Shown: positions 1 through 8,757, numbered from the stretch's first letter. The stretch is 34,411 nucleotides of DNA from an uncultured Pseudomonadales bacterium (GCA_938036875.1 CALHVX010000131.1:1-34411), one strand, 5' to 3'. The notes: generated by a model not told the origin, from the letters alone. Numbers and translations are program-made.

Positions 1-3000
1 TGTTGCTACCCACAAACACACTAGCGCCAGCAGGAACCTGCACGGTGTCTAGACAGGTCTGGCTCGCTGCCGGAACGCTAACATCAAAGCCTTCAACGCC
101 CGAACCCGCAATAATCAATTGGAAGTCGAGACCTAGCGCATTCGGTGCTAGGTCAAAGGTGTCATGACCCTCTAGATCGATTGGACTGCCCGTGAACGCA
201 GTGTCCGAAATCAAGGTTCCCGTGTAAGGACTCCAGCTTAGGCCGCCGCCGACCGCGCGGAATGACCATTGGGCTGCGCTGCCACCCGCGCCACAATCCT
301 GCCATGCGTAGAAACCAGGTTCAGCGCTGCTGTCAAAAGCGGGCTCGCCACAAGCATCAGACAACACCACATCATCGGCCGCATCCAACGGGTCTGTGTT
401 GTTGGCTACTTCATCGCCATCATCCACACCGCCCATATCGGTATCCGCCAAGTTCGGATTGGTACCGAGCGCTGCTTCCTCTTGATCGGTTAGGCCATCG
501 CCATCCGAGTCAACCGCAACTGGACAGGCGGCACCGGTTAGCAGAGAAACATCATCAGTGACCATCTCCACACGCGTTGCACCAAACAAGACTGGATAAC
601 TTGGGTCAGGGGTGTAGCAGGCATCACCTGGAATCTCGAAATCAAACCCGTCGACCCCATTGCCATAAACCGAAAGGCGATAGATCACTTTGTTGAGAAC
701 CGAGTCATCCAGCAAATCGTTGGGCTCCACCAATACTGGTGTCAGGTTGTTGACCCCGCCAATGGCAAACAGCTCACCCTCAAAATCTACTCGGGTTGGA
801 CTCTGCCCTCCCATGATGCGTAACGACCAAACTCCTGTCGTGCAATCACGCCACAAGAAGGTCGCACGATCGACGTTGTTGTCATAAGTCGGTTCACCAC
901 AAAAGGCTGTGCTGGCTGAAGCAACCGACACTGTTACTGTGCCTTGGTTACTATTGGCCAAACCATCAAAGGCTGAATACGCCAAAGAATCGGTCCCAAC
1001 AAAACCACTATTGGGTGTATAGGTAACCGCAGGTGGCGTACCGGTTAGCAGACCACTCACTGGGTAAGTATCGATGGAGAACGTTAGTGGATCACTGTCC
1101 GCATCAAAACCCGTCAGGGTGATATCTAGCGGCGTATCTACAAGCGTAGACAACAAGCGGTCGCTCACCACCGGGGCCGTATTACCACCGCCAATGCCGT
1201 TACCCGGCCCAGCCGGATTGCCATCGATCAAATCGTCGATGCCATCCGCGTCCGCATCGGTACCGCCTCCAGCATCAAGCGACGAAACCAAGCCATCACC
1301 GTTGGTATCCAGCGCGGCAAAAGCCGTGCCAGCGATATCGTATTGGGTCCCATTGTTAGCAGGGTTGCTACTCTCAAGATCTAGATAATCGGGAATACCG
1401 TCGTTGTCTGAGTCTGGCGGAGTCATCACACTGCCTTGTTGATTCAAACCATCCACTAACCAGTTGTTATCCCCATCTGCTAAACCCGCTTCGACAACAT
1501 CGGGGATAGCATCGCCATCGCTGTCCAGGTCAAGCTGATCAACCACACCATCACCGTCTGAATCGACCGTGGTACCTTCAACCGTTGTTGGTAGACCATC
1601 GTTGTCATGGTCCACATCTGCTGCATCGTCTATACCGTCTCCATCGCCATCATGGTCACAACCGCTTGTACCCGCAAGCAGATCAAAGGGCGGATCAATC
1701 TTCTTACCTGCGGCACCAACATAAATCGCTTCAAAGTCTGTGCCTGTTAAAGCAAAACAAGCATTGCTGAAGCCGGCCAGATCGAAGTCGAAGCCTTTGT
1801 TGTTACCGATGGCCTGCTGCACCGCAATGTCAAAACCAACTTGCGCTGAGCCTGGACCAGAAACCGTATCGGTGGCGCTAGTGTTAACGGCGGATACAGT
1901 CGTAAATGACCGATCGCCAAGCAACAGGCCTCGAGCGGCGTGCACTTTGTCTTCGGTTAATCGGTCAAGACCACCGCGCGCACGGAAATGCCACTGGTCC
2001 GTGCCGCAGTCGCGCCACAGTTGCATCACCGGGCCAAGGGTGGAGTCATACGGCGGTTGCCCACAGTTTTCATCACCGGTGACCGTCAGCTCAATGGGTG
2101 CGCCGTAAGCAGAAACAGGTACCACTGACATGGTGCCAGCTTCGGTTACATCATAAAGCGCGTCCGCGCTGAGGTTCGTGAACACATCCACCTGACCAGA
2201 CGGCCATTCAACCCGTACTTCGTCTATTAGGGTGTTGCTGCCCAAGCCAACATGAATGCGTTGGTGGTTCTGGGACCAGCGGTGATACCCATGCGACTGC
2301 TCACGCAGTTGGGTCACACCACCAGCGGTTACATACACTTTTGCACCGATGGCATCGTTGGGACTGATTGTGCCCAGCAAATCCATTTCTATCCAATGGT
2401 TGCCGTTGCCTTGGTTGCGCAACAGCGTATCCGGACCGCCAAAACCCACAGGGTAATAAAGCAAACCATTGGTGACCATTAGGTCGACAAAACCATCTAG
2501 GTCGTAGTCACCCGTAGTGACACTGTCCGATAGCCCGAACTCTACGCCAGGTCCAACAGGCCCCTCACCACCGTGACTGCTCACCTCAACAAAGGTGCCA
2601 TCACCTTGATTATCAAAATAACGGTTGGCTAGGTTGCTCGCACCGTAACGACACGCCATGTAAAGATCGAGATCCATGTCGTTGTCAAAATCCGCAGCAA
2701 CCACGCTCACGCAGTATTTGGGCACCGCCAGCCCCGTATTGCTGACCCATTGAATACCGCCAGGTAAGTTCAAACCGTGGAAAGTCTCTTTGGGCGTATC
2801 ACCCGCCTCAAGGCCACCCATCACCGGATCTGACACTGGGTTTTCTGCAATGATACGAACGTAACTTTGTCTTGTGTTGTTGGTGTCTTCAACGCGCCAT
2901 AGCTGCGTGGTGGCGTCATAGCTCACTTGCAGCCCCTTACCAGACGCATCGGTGGTACCAGCAGTGTCCAAGTCAAAAACGTCTGCGTCTCTAAAAACGC

Positions 3001-3817
3001 CACCGCCAGCACCATCGAGCATAAATCGCACCGCACCCGGCGCACTAAAGGTGAAGTAGGGTCCGGCTACATTTCTGAACCAACCTTCGATGCGGTTGGT
3101 TGATACTTTGGCCGCACCTGTGGGGCGAGTAGAGCCGCGAGTAACGATGATGTCCGTGCGCAGATCATTGTTAAAGTCACCCAAAGCGATATCGTTGCTC
3201 TGGCTGATTGTTGGAGTTAACCCCGTTGGATCGTCAATTGGAAAGGTGCCTTCAGTACCGCAGATTCGATCAGCAGAACCGTCCACATCAATATCAAAAA
3301 TCAGTACGTACTGCTGACGAGTGTTGACCACGCCGTTGCAGTTCAGAACGCTTTCTAGATCGCGGTCCGCATCTGTGTTGTCCCAAGCGGCAAATTGAAA
3401 CTGAGAAGCGATAGGTGCGCGAACGAGCGTGCCACCAATACTGGCTTCATTGATGTACATGTCACCTTTGCGACCGGTTATGTAGTCCTGGTCACCGTCG
3501 TTGTCGAAATCACCAAAGGCACCGCCGTGCGCATCTCGTTGGGTATCCCCAATGTGCCAGCCGTTCATGCGCACATCGAACTCCATGGCCACATCATCAA
3601 AGCCACCGCTACCGTTGTTGCGATAGATGCGAGGAAACAAGCGGTGTCCCTGGTTGTAAATGTCTGGGTATTTATCGTTGTTCAGCAAACCCCAAGCGGT
3701 TCCCCAGGTTTCTGAACCACGGGTGAACCCCAGCTCGGTAGATTTGTCCTCGAAATCAACCGGTGCGGCCCAAACGCTGGAGACAACAAACCACAGACTC
3801 AACAGAACAAAACGCAT
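1..3817 (-). CDS. Large secreted FG-GAP/ASPIC-UnbV protein with Asp-rich calcium-type repeats, C-terminus outside window
   Basis: The frame is open from ATG at 3817 to the window edge (at least 1272 residues). The N-terminus is a signal peptide ending near VSSVWA-A. Residues about 40-470 hold FG-GAP/VCBS repeats with calcium-type Asp motifs (GDFDNDGDQD near 101, GDFNND near 212, ADFDNDMDLD near 375, GDYDLDGFVD near 436). Residues about 470-555 match the ASPIC/UnbV domain (GAKVYV, then HVGLG, then VRVEWPSG). A module with three cysteines occurs three times, starting at Cys585, Cys973 and Cys1156. Between copies 1 and 2 lie thrombospondin-3-like runs (DSDGDG, DHDNDG) and a cadherin-like domain ending near residue 965; another Asp run precedes copy 3. 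The protein is probably an exported beta-propeller with adhesive or binding modules. Its partner is unknown and no catalytic residues are evident. An AAGG at 8 bases supports the start. Confidence 0.88.
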   Translation of the reverse strand, partial: MRFVLLSLWFVVSSVWAAPVDFEDKSTELGFTRGSETWGTAWGLLNNDKYPDIYNQGHRLFPRIYRNNGSGGFDDVAMEFDVRMNGWHIGDTQRDAHGGAFGDFDNDGDQDYITGRKGDMYINEASIGGTLVRAPIASQFQFAAWDNTDADRDLESVLNCNGVVNTRQQYVLIFDIDVDGSADRICGTEGTFPIDDPTGLTPTISQSNDIALGDFNNDLRTDIIVTRGSTRPTGAAKVSTNRIEGWFRNVAGPYFTFSAPGAVRFMLDGAGGGVFRDADVFDLDTAGTTDASGKGLQVSYDATTQLWRVEDTNNTRQSYVRIIAENPVSDPVMGGLEAGDTPKETFHGLNLPGGIQWVSNTGLAVPKYCVSVVAADFDNDMDLDLYMACRYGASNLANRYFDNQGDGTFVEVSSHGGEGPVGPGVEFGLSDSVTTGDYDLDGFVDLMVTNGLLYYPVGFGGPDTLLRNQGNGNHWIEMDLLGTISPNDAIGAKVYVTAGGVTQLREQSHGYHRWSQNHQRIHVGLGSNTLIDEVRVEWPSGQVDVFTNLSADALYDVTEAGTMSVVPVSAYGAPIELTVTGDENCGQPPYDSTLGPVMQLWRDCGTDQWHFRARGGLDRLTEDKVHAARGLLLGDRSFTTVSAVNTSATDTVSGPGSAQVGFDIAVQQAIGNNKGFDFDLAGFSNACFALTGTDFEAIYVGAAGKKIDPPFDLLAGTSGCDHDGDGDGIDDAADVDHDNDGLPTTVEGTTVDSDGDGVVDQLDLDSDGDAIPDVVEAGLADGDNNWLVDGLNQQGSVMTPPDSDNDGIPDYLDLESSNPANNGTQYDIAGTAFAALDTNGDGLVSSLDAGGGTDADADGIDDLIDGNPAGPGNGIGGGNTAPVVSDRLLSTLVDTPLDITLTGFDADSDPLTFSIDTYPVSGLLTGTPPAVTYTPNSGFVGTDSLAYSAFDGLANSNQGTVTVSVASASTAFCGEPTYDNNVDRATFLWRDCTTGVWSLRIMGGQSPTRVDFEGELFAIGGVNNLTPVLVEPNDLLDDSVLNKVIYRLSVYGNGVDGFDFEIPGDACYTPDPSYPVLFGATRVEMVTDDVSLLTGAACPVAVDSDGDGLTDQEEAALGTNPNLADTDMGGVDDGDEVANNTDPLDAADDVVLSDACGEPAFDSSAEPGFYAWQDCGAGGSAAQWSFRAVGGGLSWSPYTGTLISDTAFTGSPIDLEGHDTFDLAPNALGLDFQLIIAGSGVEGFDVSVPAASQTCLDTVQVPAGASVFVGSN

Positions 3818-3881
3818 GACGTACCTTATAAGGGAGGGGATACCACCAGACTAACCCGACAATCGGTCAGAGCGTACGGGG

Positions 3882-3932
3882 TTAAGGGCATTTTTGTTGT
3901 CGTTTTGTAAAATTTTCACCCCGATGGCCCAC
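3882..3932 (-). other. Possible 16-codon leader ORF behind a perfect Shine-Dalgarno
   Basis: On the minus strand a full AAGGAGGTGA (3941-3950) stands 8 bases before a GTG at 3932, which opens 16 codons ending in TAA at 3882. A second GTG in another frame opens about 22 codons. This is the strongest ribosome-binding sequence I noticed in the window, yet no long gene follows it. It lies in the 144-base gap between the methyltransferase-like gene and the FG-GAP gene. It may be a leader peptide, a decayed gene start or chance. Confidence 0.25.
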
Positions 3933-3961
3933 TTTCTATCTCACCTCCTTGCTACACCCCG

Positions 3962-4582
3962 TTACCCGGGCAGGCGTAGCTTCAGGTCAAAGCAGATTTC
4001 ACCGCGCTCAAGGTACTTTTTTTCAAACAACGTAAGCGATGAACGAGCGCCTAACCGCACCTCTTCGACCGAGGTCAGATCCAGCCCCCAGCCCCCGCTA
4101 AATTGCGCCGCAGCCTCATCAACAAGCCACTTCAAGTTGGTGCAAAACAATATCTCCCCTCCTGGCTTCAAAGCGCGAAGAATCGAGTGCATGGCGGGCA
4201 TATAGTGCCAGCGCAGATTGAGCTGCTTTTTCTTGGGGTACGGGTTCGGATAGAGAATGAACAAGCGCTCGATGCTCGCTGCAGGCAAATATCGGTCAAC
4301 CCATAAAGAACCATCCGCGTGCACAGGTGTGAGGTTGGGGAGCTGCTGTTTTTGAAATGCCCTTTCGAAGGTACGGAATTTGTTAACCGTTTGCTCAATC
4401 GCAATCAGATGCCGTGCAACATGCTGCTGCGCATAGCCCAGCGCGAACATGCCCGTGCCACACCCAAGCTCTAAATCTACAGCCTTCTTCGCGAAGTCAG
4501 GCAATGCGCCGGTGGTGCCAATAGGAACCCTTACGCCAGAATTCGCAGCAAAGGGCCTGACGGGGCGTACGAAGTCATTCAT
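3962..4582 (-). CDS. TrmB-like SAM-dependent methyltransferase, divergent
   Basis: This 206-residue protein has the SAM-binding motif LELGCGTG at residues 37-44 and the general layout of tRNA (guanine-N7)-methyltransferase (TrmB). The TrmB signature, usually FPDPWPKKRH, appears here as YPNPYPKKKQ (111-120), so the conserved Asp is Asn and the Trp is Tyr. The C-terminus keeps a TrmB-like end (LTLFEKKYLERGEICFDLKL). TrmB forms m7G46 in tRNA, but these changes make that role doubtful. It may be a paralogue acting on another substrate. It is transcribed divergently from the hydrolase at 4658. The start is the first ATG; no strong ribosome-binding site is visible. Confidence 0.72.
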   Translation of the reverse strand: MNDFVRPVRPFAANSGVRVPIGTTGALPDFAKKAVDLELGCGTGMFALGYAQQHVARHLIAIEQTVNKFRTFERAFQKQQLPNLTPVHADGSLWVDRYLPAASIERLFILYPNPYPKKKQLNLRWHYMPAMHSILRALKPGGEILFCTNLKWLVDEAAAQFSGGWGLDLTSVEEVRLGARSSLTLFEKKYLERGEICFDLKLRLPG

Positions 4583-4657
4583 TTTCTATCTACCCTATCG
4601 GGGTGTTGGCGATCAGCGCTAGACTGCACCAACAACGTGACAAGAAACGGTTTAGCC

Positions 4658-5650
4658 ATGCGCATCAAAGTCATTACTGGTCTTGCTATATTACTCGCTG
4701 TACTTGCCGTTTTGCTGTTCGAGCGAGATTTTCCTGCTGCCGAGGTTGATGCCAAGTACAGCAATGCCGCTTCTCAGTTTTTAACCTTAGAGGATGGCTC
4801 ACGGGTCCACTATAGGGACCAAGGCAATGCAGCAGGATTGCCTCTGGTATTGATCCACGGCTCCAACTCGTCACTGCACACCTGGGAACCCTGGGTAGCA
4901 CTGCTTGGGGCTCGCTATCGCATCATCACCCTGGATCTACCCGGCCATGGGCTCACTGGTCGAACCCCGACGGACGACTACTCCAGCACTGCCTACGCGG
5001 CAACCGTACAGGGGCTGGCAACACATTTAGGTTTGCCACCTTTTGTGCTGGGCGGGAACTCCATGGGTGGTGGCGTGACCTGGCGTTACGCCTTAGCACA
5101 CCCAGATTCGGTGCTAGGGTTAGTGTTGGTGGATGCTTCCGGTTTACCTGCATGGCGGGAGCTTGACGATGCAGAGGCAGAGCAAGGTGACAAGGCCAGC
5201 ACACCTTGGGCCTTCTCGCTTTTGCGTAAACCCTGGTTTCAGGGACTCGCTCGCTACATTGACCCTTATTGGTTGGTTGAACAGGGCCTGAAGGCGTCAC
5301 ACGTGGACCCGGCGTTGGTTGATGAGGCCTTAGTTGCTCGCTACTACGACTTATCCATGCGGGCGGGTACACGCGATGCAACGCTCAAACGGTTTTCAAC
5401 CTTCGGTCAACGCTCAACAAAAGAGCCAGACCTGAGCCAGATCACACAACCTACCTTGATCTTGTGGGGTGCTCAGGATGCTGTCATACCCAGCAGCGTG
5501 GGCACACGCTTCAATGAGGCGCTAAGCAACGCTCAACTCATTGTGTATCCAAACATCGGGCACATTCCGATGGAAGAACTGCCCGAGCGCAGCGCTGCTG
5601 ACGTAGATGAATTTATTCAACGCCAGCTAAACAACCTTTCTGGTGGCTAG
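4658..5650 (+). CDS. Alpha/beta hydrolase with N-terminal membrane anchor
   Basis: The protein has 330 residues from ATG 4658. A GTG at 4637 would add seven residues, but the ATG puts the hydrophobic segment (IKVITGLAILLAVLAVLLF) directly at the N-terminus. The alpha/beta hydrolase fold is clear: HGSNSS oxyanion region, DLPGHG, nucleophile elbow GNSMGG with Ser135, Asp274 in WGAQDAV, and His302 in NIGHIP. These form a complete Ser-Asp-His triad. It probably acts on an ester or similar substrate at the periplasmic side of the inner membrane; the substrate cannot be told from sequence. Its last four bases (CTAG) overlap the end of the convergent redoxin gene, so the two genes terminate on each other with no room for a separate terminator. 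Confidence 0.88.
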   Translation: MRIKVITGLAILLAVLAVLLFERDFPAAEVDAKYSNAASQFLTLEDGSRVHYRDQGNAAGLPLVLIHGSNSSLHTWEPWVALLGARYRIITLDLPGHGLTGRTPTDDYSSTAYAATVQGLATHLGLPPFVLGGNSMGGGVTWRYALAHPDSVLGLVLVDASGLPAWRELDDAEAEQGDKASTPWAFSLLRKPWFQGLARYIDPYWLVEQGLKASHVDPALVDEALVARYYDLSMRAGTRDATLKRFSTFGQRSTKEPDLSQITQPTLILWGAQDAVIPSSVGTRFNEALSNAQLIVYPNIGHIPMEELPERSAADVDEFIQRQLNNLSGG

Positions 5651-6810
5651 TCAGAACCTTCCGCTGACAGCTCAGAGATAGGCTTGTAGTAAGGCTTACC
5701 TTCTAGAGTTTGCACCTTTTTCTGCCAGTTGCTGCCCGCCTGCTCTGGTGTGTACGACCAATCTTGCCGATGGTAATTCCAGCTATCTGGGTTTAAGGCT
5801 TGAGCCTGCTGCCAATACTCGCTGGCTTTAGCCGCTTGTCCTATTGCTTTGAAATGAACACCTAGACGAAAGGCAGGCGCTGCTTTGGCTTGGTCCGCGG
5901 TCTTTTCTGTGGTTACCAGCGCCACCGGTTGTGCCACATAAGGGCTGGATTCACCGTGCTTCACCCAATCTTCAACCATCGGCGCATAGTCATTGGTTCC
6001 GTACTCGAAGTCGCCATTTTTATGTACTGTGGCGTAGGTGCCTTCGTCAATTCGTCGCACGATGCCCTGCTCATCGATCCATACGGCGGAAGGCACATTG
6101 ACCAAGTTAAACAACTCGCTAACCCGGTGCGTCGTGTCGACCAAACCAACATAGGTGATACCGGCTTTTTTGTACCAAGGCGCAGCAGCAGCTAAGCCTT
6201 CAACATCTTGTGCGGCAGCAATGAGAATAAAATCTTCCGTCGAAAGTTTTGCGTAAACGTCCTGCCAACCTGACAGGTCAAAGCGGCAGCCTCACCAACT
6301 GGCCCAGGACAAAATCATCACCTTCTTGCCCTTAAAGTCGGATAGAGAAACCGAGTTACCCTGCCAATCTGGCAGGGTGAAATCTGGTGCGATACCCCGT
6401 TCAACAAAACGTGCTCGGCTAACCGGTATGGCACCCAAGCTCCAGGTGTTGGTCTCGTGATCCACGACCACGGGTTGTTGCAGTCGGGCCGCCAGCTCGC
6501 TGACGTTAAACCAAGCTTGGCCAGCACGCCGAACGAAGAGCGCACTGTCTTGGTCTTGCTTCACCGGCACACAAATATCTTCGAAGCAGGCACCTTGGGG
6601 TTTCAACTCAAAGTAATTAACCCGAGGTAGGTCTGCTGGCTGGACCCACAAGTCCGTCGCGTCTGGCAGAATCGGAGAAACCGTGACGGTACGGCCATCA
6701 AAGAGTACCGTTGCGCTTGGGGTGTTGCCCCCAACGTTGGAAAAAGCGCTGGCAGATGCGCTCAACAACGCTACTAGCACCAGCGCTAAACGCGTAAACC
6801 TAAGACTCAT
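5647..6810 (-). CDS. TlpA/ResA-like redoxin, probable selenoprotein with in-frame TGA as Sec173
   Basis: Read straight through one TGA (6292-6294), this frame gives a continuous 387-residue protein. It starts with a signal peptide (LALVLVALLSASASA). A domain of about 110 residues follows, then the redoxin core: APDFTLPDWQGNSVSLSDFKGKKVMILSWASW, then TGA, then GCRFDL. Thioredoxin-fold proteins carry their reactive cysteine exactly there, giving WASW-U-GC. The sequence after the TGA keeps the fold (GLVDTTHRVSELFNLVNVPSAVWIDEQG) and ends in a TPR-like tail (about residues 320-350). There is no frameshift and no other stop. A hairpin with G in its loop lies 17 bases after the TGA. The motif fits a ResA-like WAxxUGC group I recall as selenoproteins; that name is from memory. 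The alternative is a nonsense mutation in a Cys codon. The protein is probably a periplasmic thiol or peroxide oxidoreductase. It lies 63 bases downstream of the amine oxidase gene. Confidence 0.78.
6262..6289 (-). promoter_or_regulatory. Candidate bacterial SECIS hairpin just after the in-frame TGA
   Basis: In the mRNA the lower stem CUGCC/GGCAG (nt +3 to +7 with +26 to +30 after the UGA) encloses a 5'-side bulge GCUUU. An upper stem GACCU/AGGUU closes a GUC loop whose G is at +18. Bacterial SECIS elements are short hairpins within the coding sequence, with a G near the start of the apical loop about 16-37 bases from the UGA and often a bulged U below; this fits. The fold was done by eye, and the three-base loop is tight. 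Confidence 0.6.
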
Positions 6811-6873
6811 GATCTAACGCCTATTCGAGTATAGAAAGCCCAGCCTAACAGCTAAGGCGTAAAGCCACACACA

Positions 6874-8757
6874 TCAGGTTAGCTGCTGCGGCGCTAACAT
6901 CGGATTGCGGTCGAAAAAGCCCACGGGAATCAAGTGAAAACCTGTGTATTCCACCGGCATCACCGGCCAGTCTTCTGGCCTAGGCACGTGGGACAAGGCA
7001 ACGGTGTGCCACATCACTAGGTCGCAAGCAGAAATATCTCGATCGCCTTTGGTTATCTCCTGCAGCCCACCTTGCCCTGCATGCATCACGGTGTGTGGGC
7101 CTGCTGCGGCGAACTCCCCTTCGGCAAAAGGCGTCGCCCACAGGTGGTTTTGTGCAAAAGCCGCCCGTTTTGCCACTTGCGATTGAGGATTAGCAAACAG
7201 CGTAGGCGAGGCTGCCGGAAGCAACTTGTAAGCGGTCGGCAAGCCCAGGCCATTCTTTTTGTTGGGGTTGGTTACCTTCCAGCTTCTACTAACCTGGGGT
7301 GCGCTACGCCGCATAGCGGCCGCTTCGCTGGTTAGGTGCTGTGTCACCACTTGAAACTGCGTACCCTCAGGATTTGCATCGCTGATGGGCAAAACTTCAA
7401 TGTTACTCTCGTAAAGCGAATTCACTCCACCGTCTAGATCCCAGTCCAACCGAAAGCAGAATAGATGTTGATGCAGTGGTGAAGCCAGACCAGGCGCAAT
7501 CAAGGGTGCCTGTGCCGGGTTGTGCGTTTCATCCGTTACAGCGCTAACTCCAACGATACCCGTTAGCTTGATCTCCATCTGAATCGTGCCGTCAAGATAG
7601 AGATACCAAAAGAATCCATAGTCGTAATTACCAATAGTAAACACAGAGCTAATCACCAACCGCCGTGACCGCCTAACTTCTGTGGTTTGCGAGGCGCTGT
7701 CGTAGTGCTTCCATGCGATGCCATAATCTTCTTCATGCATACAGATCGCATTTTCAACGGTTTTGACTTTGCCTTCCCAGGTTACCTGTTGGGTATCAAA
7801 ATAGTAGATTTCACCCAAGCAATCACAACCCAGCTTCAGGCTGTTAATGAGCACACCCATGTTGTACTCGCTGGCATCCAACACGTGCTTCCAGCTATGC
7901 ATGGGATCGCTGTCGCCATAAGGCACCACCATTTCAGAGAGCGCTGCGCGGTAGAGTATGGGGCGCCCTTGTAACGACAATTGGTGCAATACCAGCCCGT
8001 TTACCGGGTGTATCGATACCCGAAACTCATATCCTTGCCACTTCACCTGATATCCATCAACAGTATATCCGGGGCCATTCGGCTGGGTAATCTCAAGCTT
8101 TTTTAGTGCAAGGGTGTCAGTTTGACTCGGGGTATCAAACCTGCCCGACTCGGTCGGCATGGGAACGGCACCATGATCTTCCACTTCGATCACCTGCTGC
8201 GCGGTAAGATCAACATGGGCAATCAACCCGTGGATAGGACGTGCATAACCATTGTCTGTGGCGTCTGTGCGAACAAACGCAATGCAGCGCAAACCGCGAT
8301 GGCCAGCCGGGAGCAATGGATGGGCGTAACCACCTGCCGGCCAAGGATCAACCTGCACCAGTTCTAACGCCTCTTCGGTATCCACTTTGATACCTCTTGC
8401 GGCAACGGCTTCAAGCCAAGCCGCATTTGATTTGGTGAGTTTTATGGCCAGCCCAAGATCAACGAAACCGTAAGGCGCTTGGGCTTGCCCAGCTAGACGT
8501 TTGAGCAAAAAATCACCGGTCGTGACATTGACGTCTGCTTCAAAACCACCATCCTTCTGACTATCGATGCCCAGCAGGCGTATCTGGCGGATGACTTTGT
8601 CGCCGGGTTGGAACGCCTGAACAACAGTCTTGTGCGGCTCTATCAGACCTACCGAGGAGAAAAACGCCTGCTGATCTTTGTGATTGGCTCGGAAAAGCTC
8701 AACTGCACGCGCTATCTCTTCACTGGTGATCGGATGCAAAGGATGAGGGATAGACAT
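6874..8757 (-). CDS. Copper-containing primary-amine oxidase (TPQ enzyme)
   Basis: This 627-residue protein oxidises primary amines to aldehydes with release of ammonia and hydrogen peroxide. The key residues are all present: topaquinone precursor Tyr378 in TIGNYDYG, catalytic base Asp294 in VLDASEYNMG, and copper ligands His429 and His431 (PLHQHLF) plus His590 (LSHVPRPED). The 84-residue distance between base and Tyr equals that recalled for the Arthrobacter globiformis enzyme. The EDWPVMPVEYTGFHL segment near the C-terminus is typical. No signal peptide is visible, so the enzyme is probably cytoplasmic. An AGGAG 7 bases before the ATG supports the start. It is followed on the same strand by the redoxin gene 63 bases away. 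The amine substrate is unknown. Confidence 0.95.
   Translation of the reverse strand: MSIPHPLHPITSEEIARAVELFRANHKDQQAFFSSVGLIEPHKTVVQAFQPGDKVIRQIRLLGIDSQKDGGFEADVNVTTGDFLLKRLAGQAQAPYGFVDLGLAIKLTKSNAAWLEAVAARGIKVDTEEALELVQVDPWPAGGYAHPLLPAGHRGLRCIAFVRTDATDNGYARPIHGLIAHVDLTAQQVIEVEDHGAVPMPTESGRFDTPSQTDTLALKKLEITQPNGPGYTVDGYQVKWQGYEFRVSIHPVNGLVLHQLSLQGRPILYRAALSEMVVPYGDSDPMHSWKHVLDASEYNMGVLINSLKLGCDCLGEIYYFDTQQVTWEGKVKTVENAICMHEEDYGIAWKHYDSASQTTEVRRSRRLVISSVFTIGNYDYGFFWYLYLDGTIQMEIKLTGIVGVSAVTDETHNPAQAPLIAPGLASPLHQHLFCFRLDWDLDGGVNSLYESNIEVLPISDANPEGTQFQVVTQHLTSEAAAMRRSAPQVSRSWKVTNPNKKNGLGLPTAYKLLPAASPTLFANPQSQVAKRAAFAQNHLWATPFAEGEFAAAGPHTVMHAGQGGLQEITKGDRDISACDLVMWHTVALSHVPRPEDWPVMPVEYTGFHLIPVGFFDRNPMLAPQQLT

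Noticed and set aside
262-3317. Several plus-strand open frames of 60-122 codons
   Set aside because: They lie opposite the continuous minus-strand FG-GAP frame, are rich in His, Pro and Arg or Ser, as expected for antisense shadows, and lack domain similarity.
5647-6292. The redoxin as a decayed pseudogene or two separate genes
   Set aside because: Only one stop interrupts, the downstream part has no start near its conserved beginning, both parts keep family sequence, and the TGA sits exactly at the reactive Cys with a fitting hairpin. A simple nonsense mutation remains possible.
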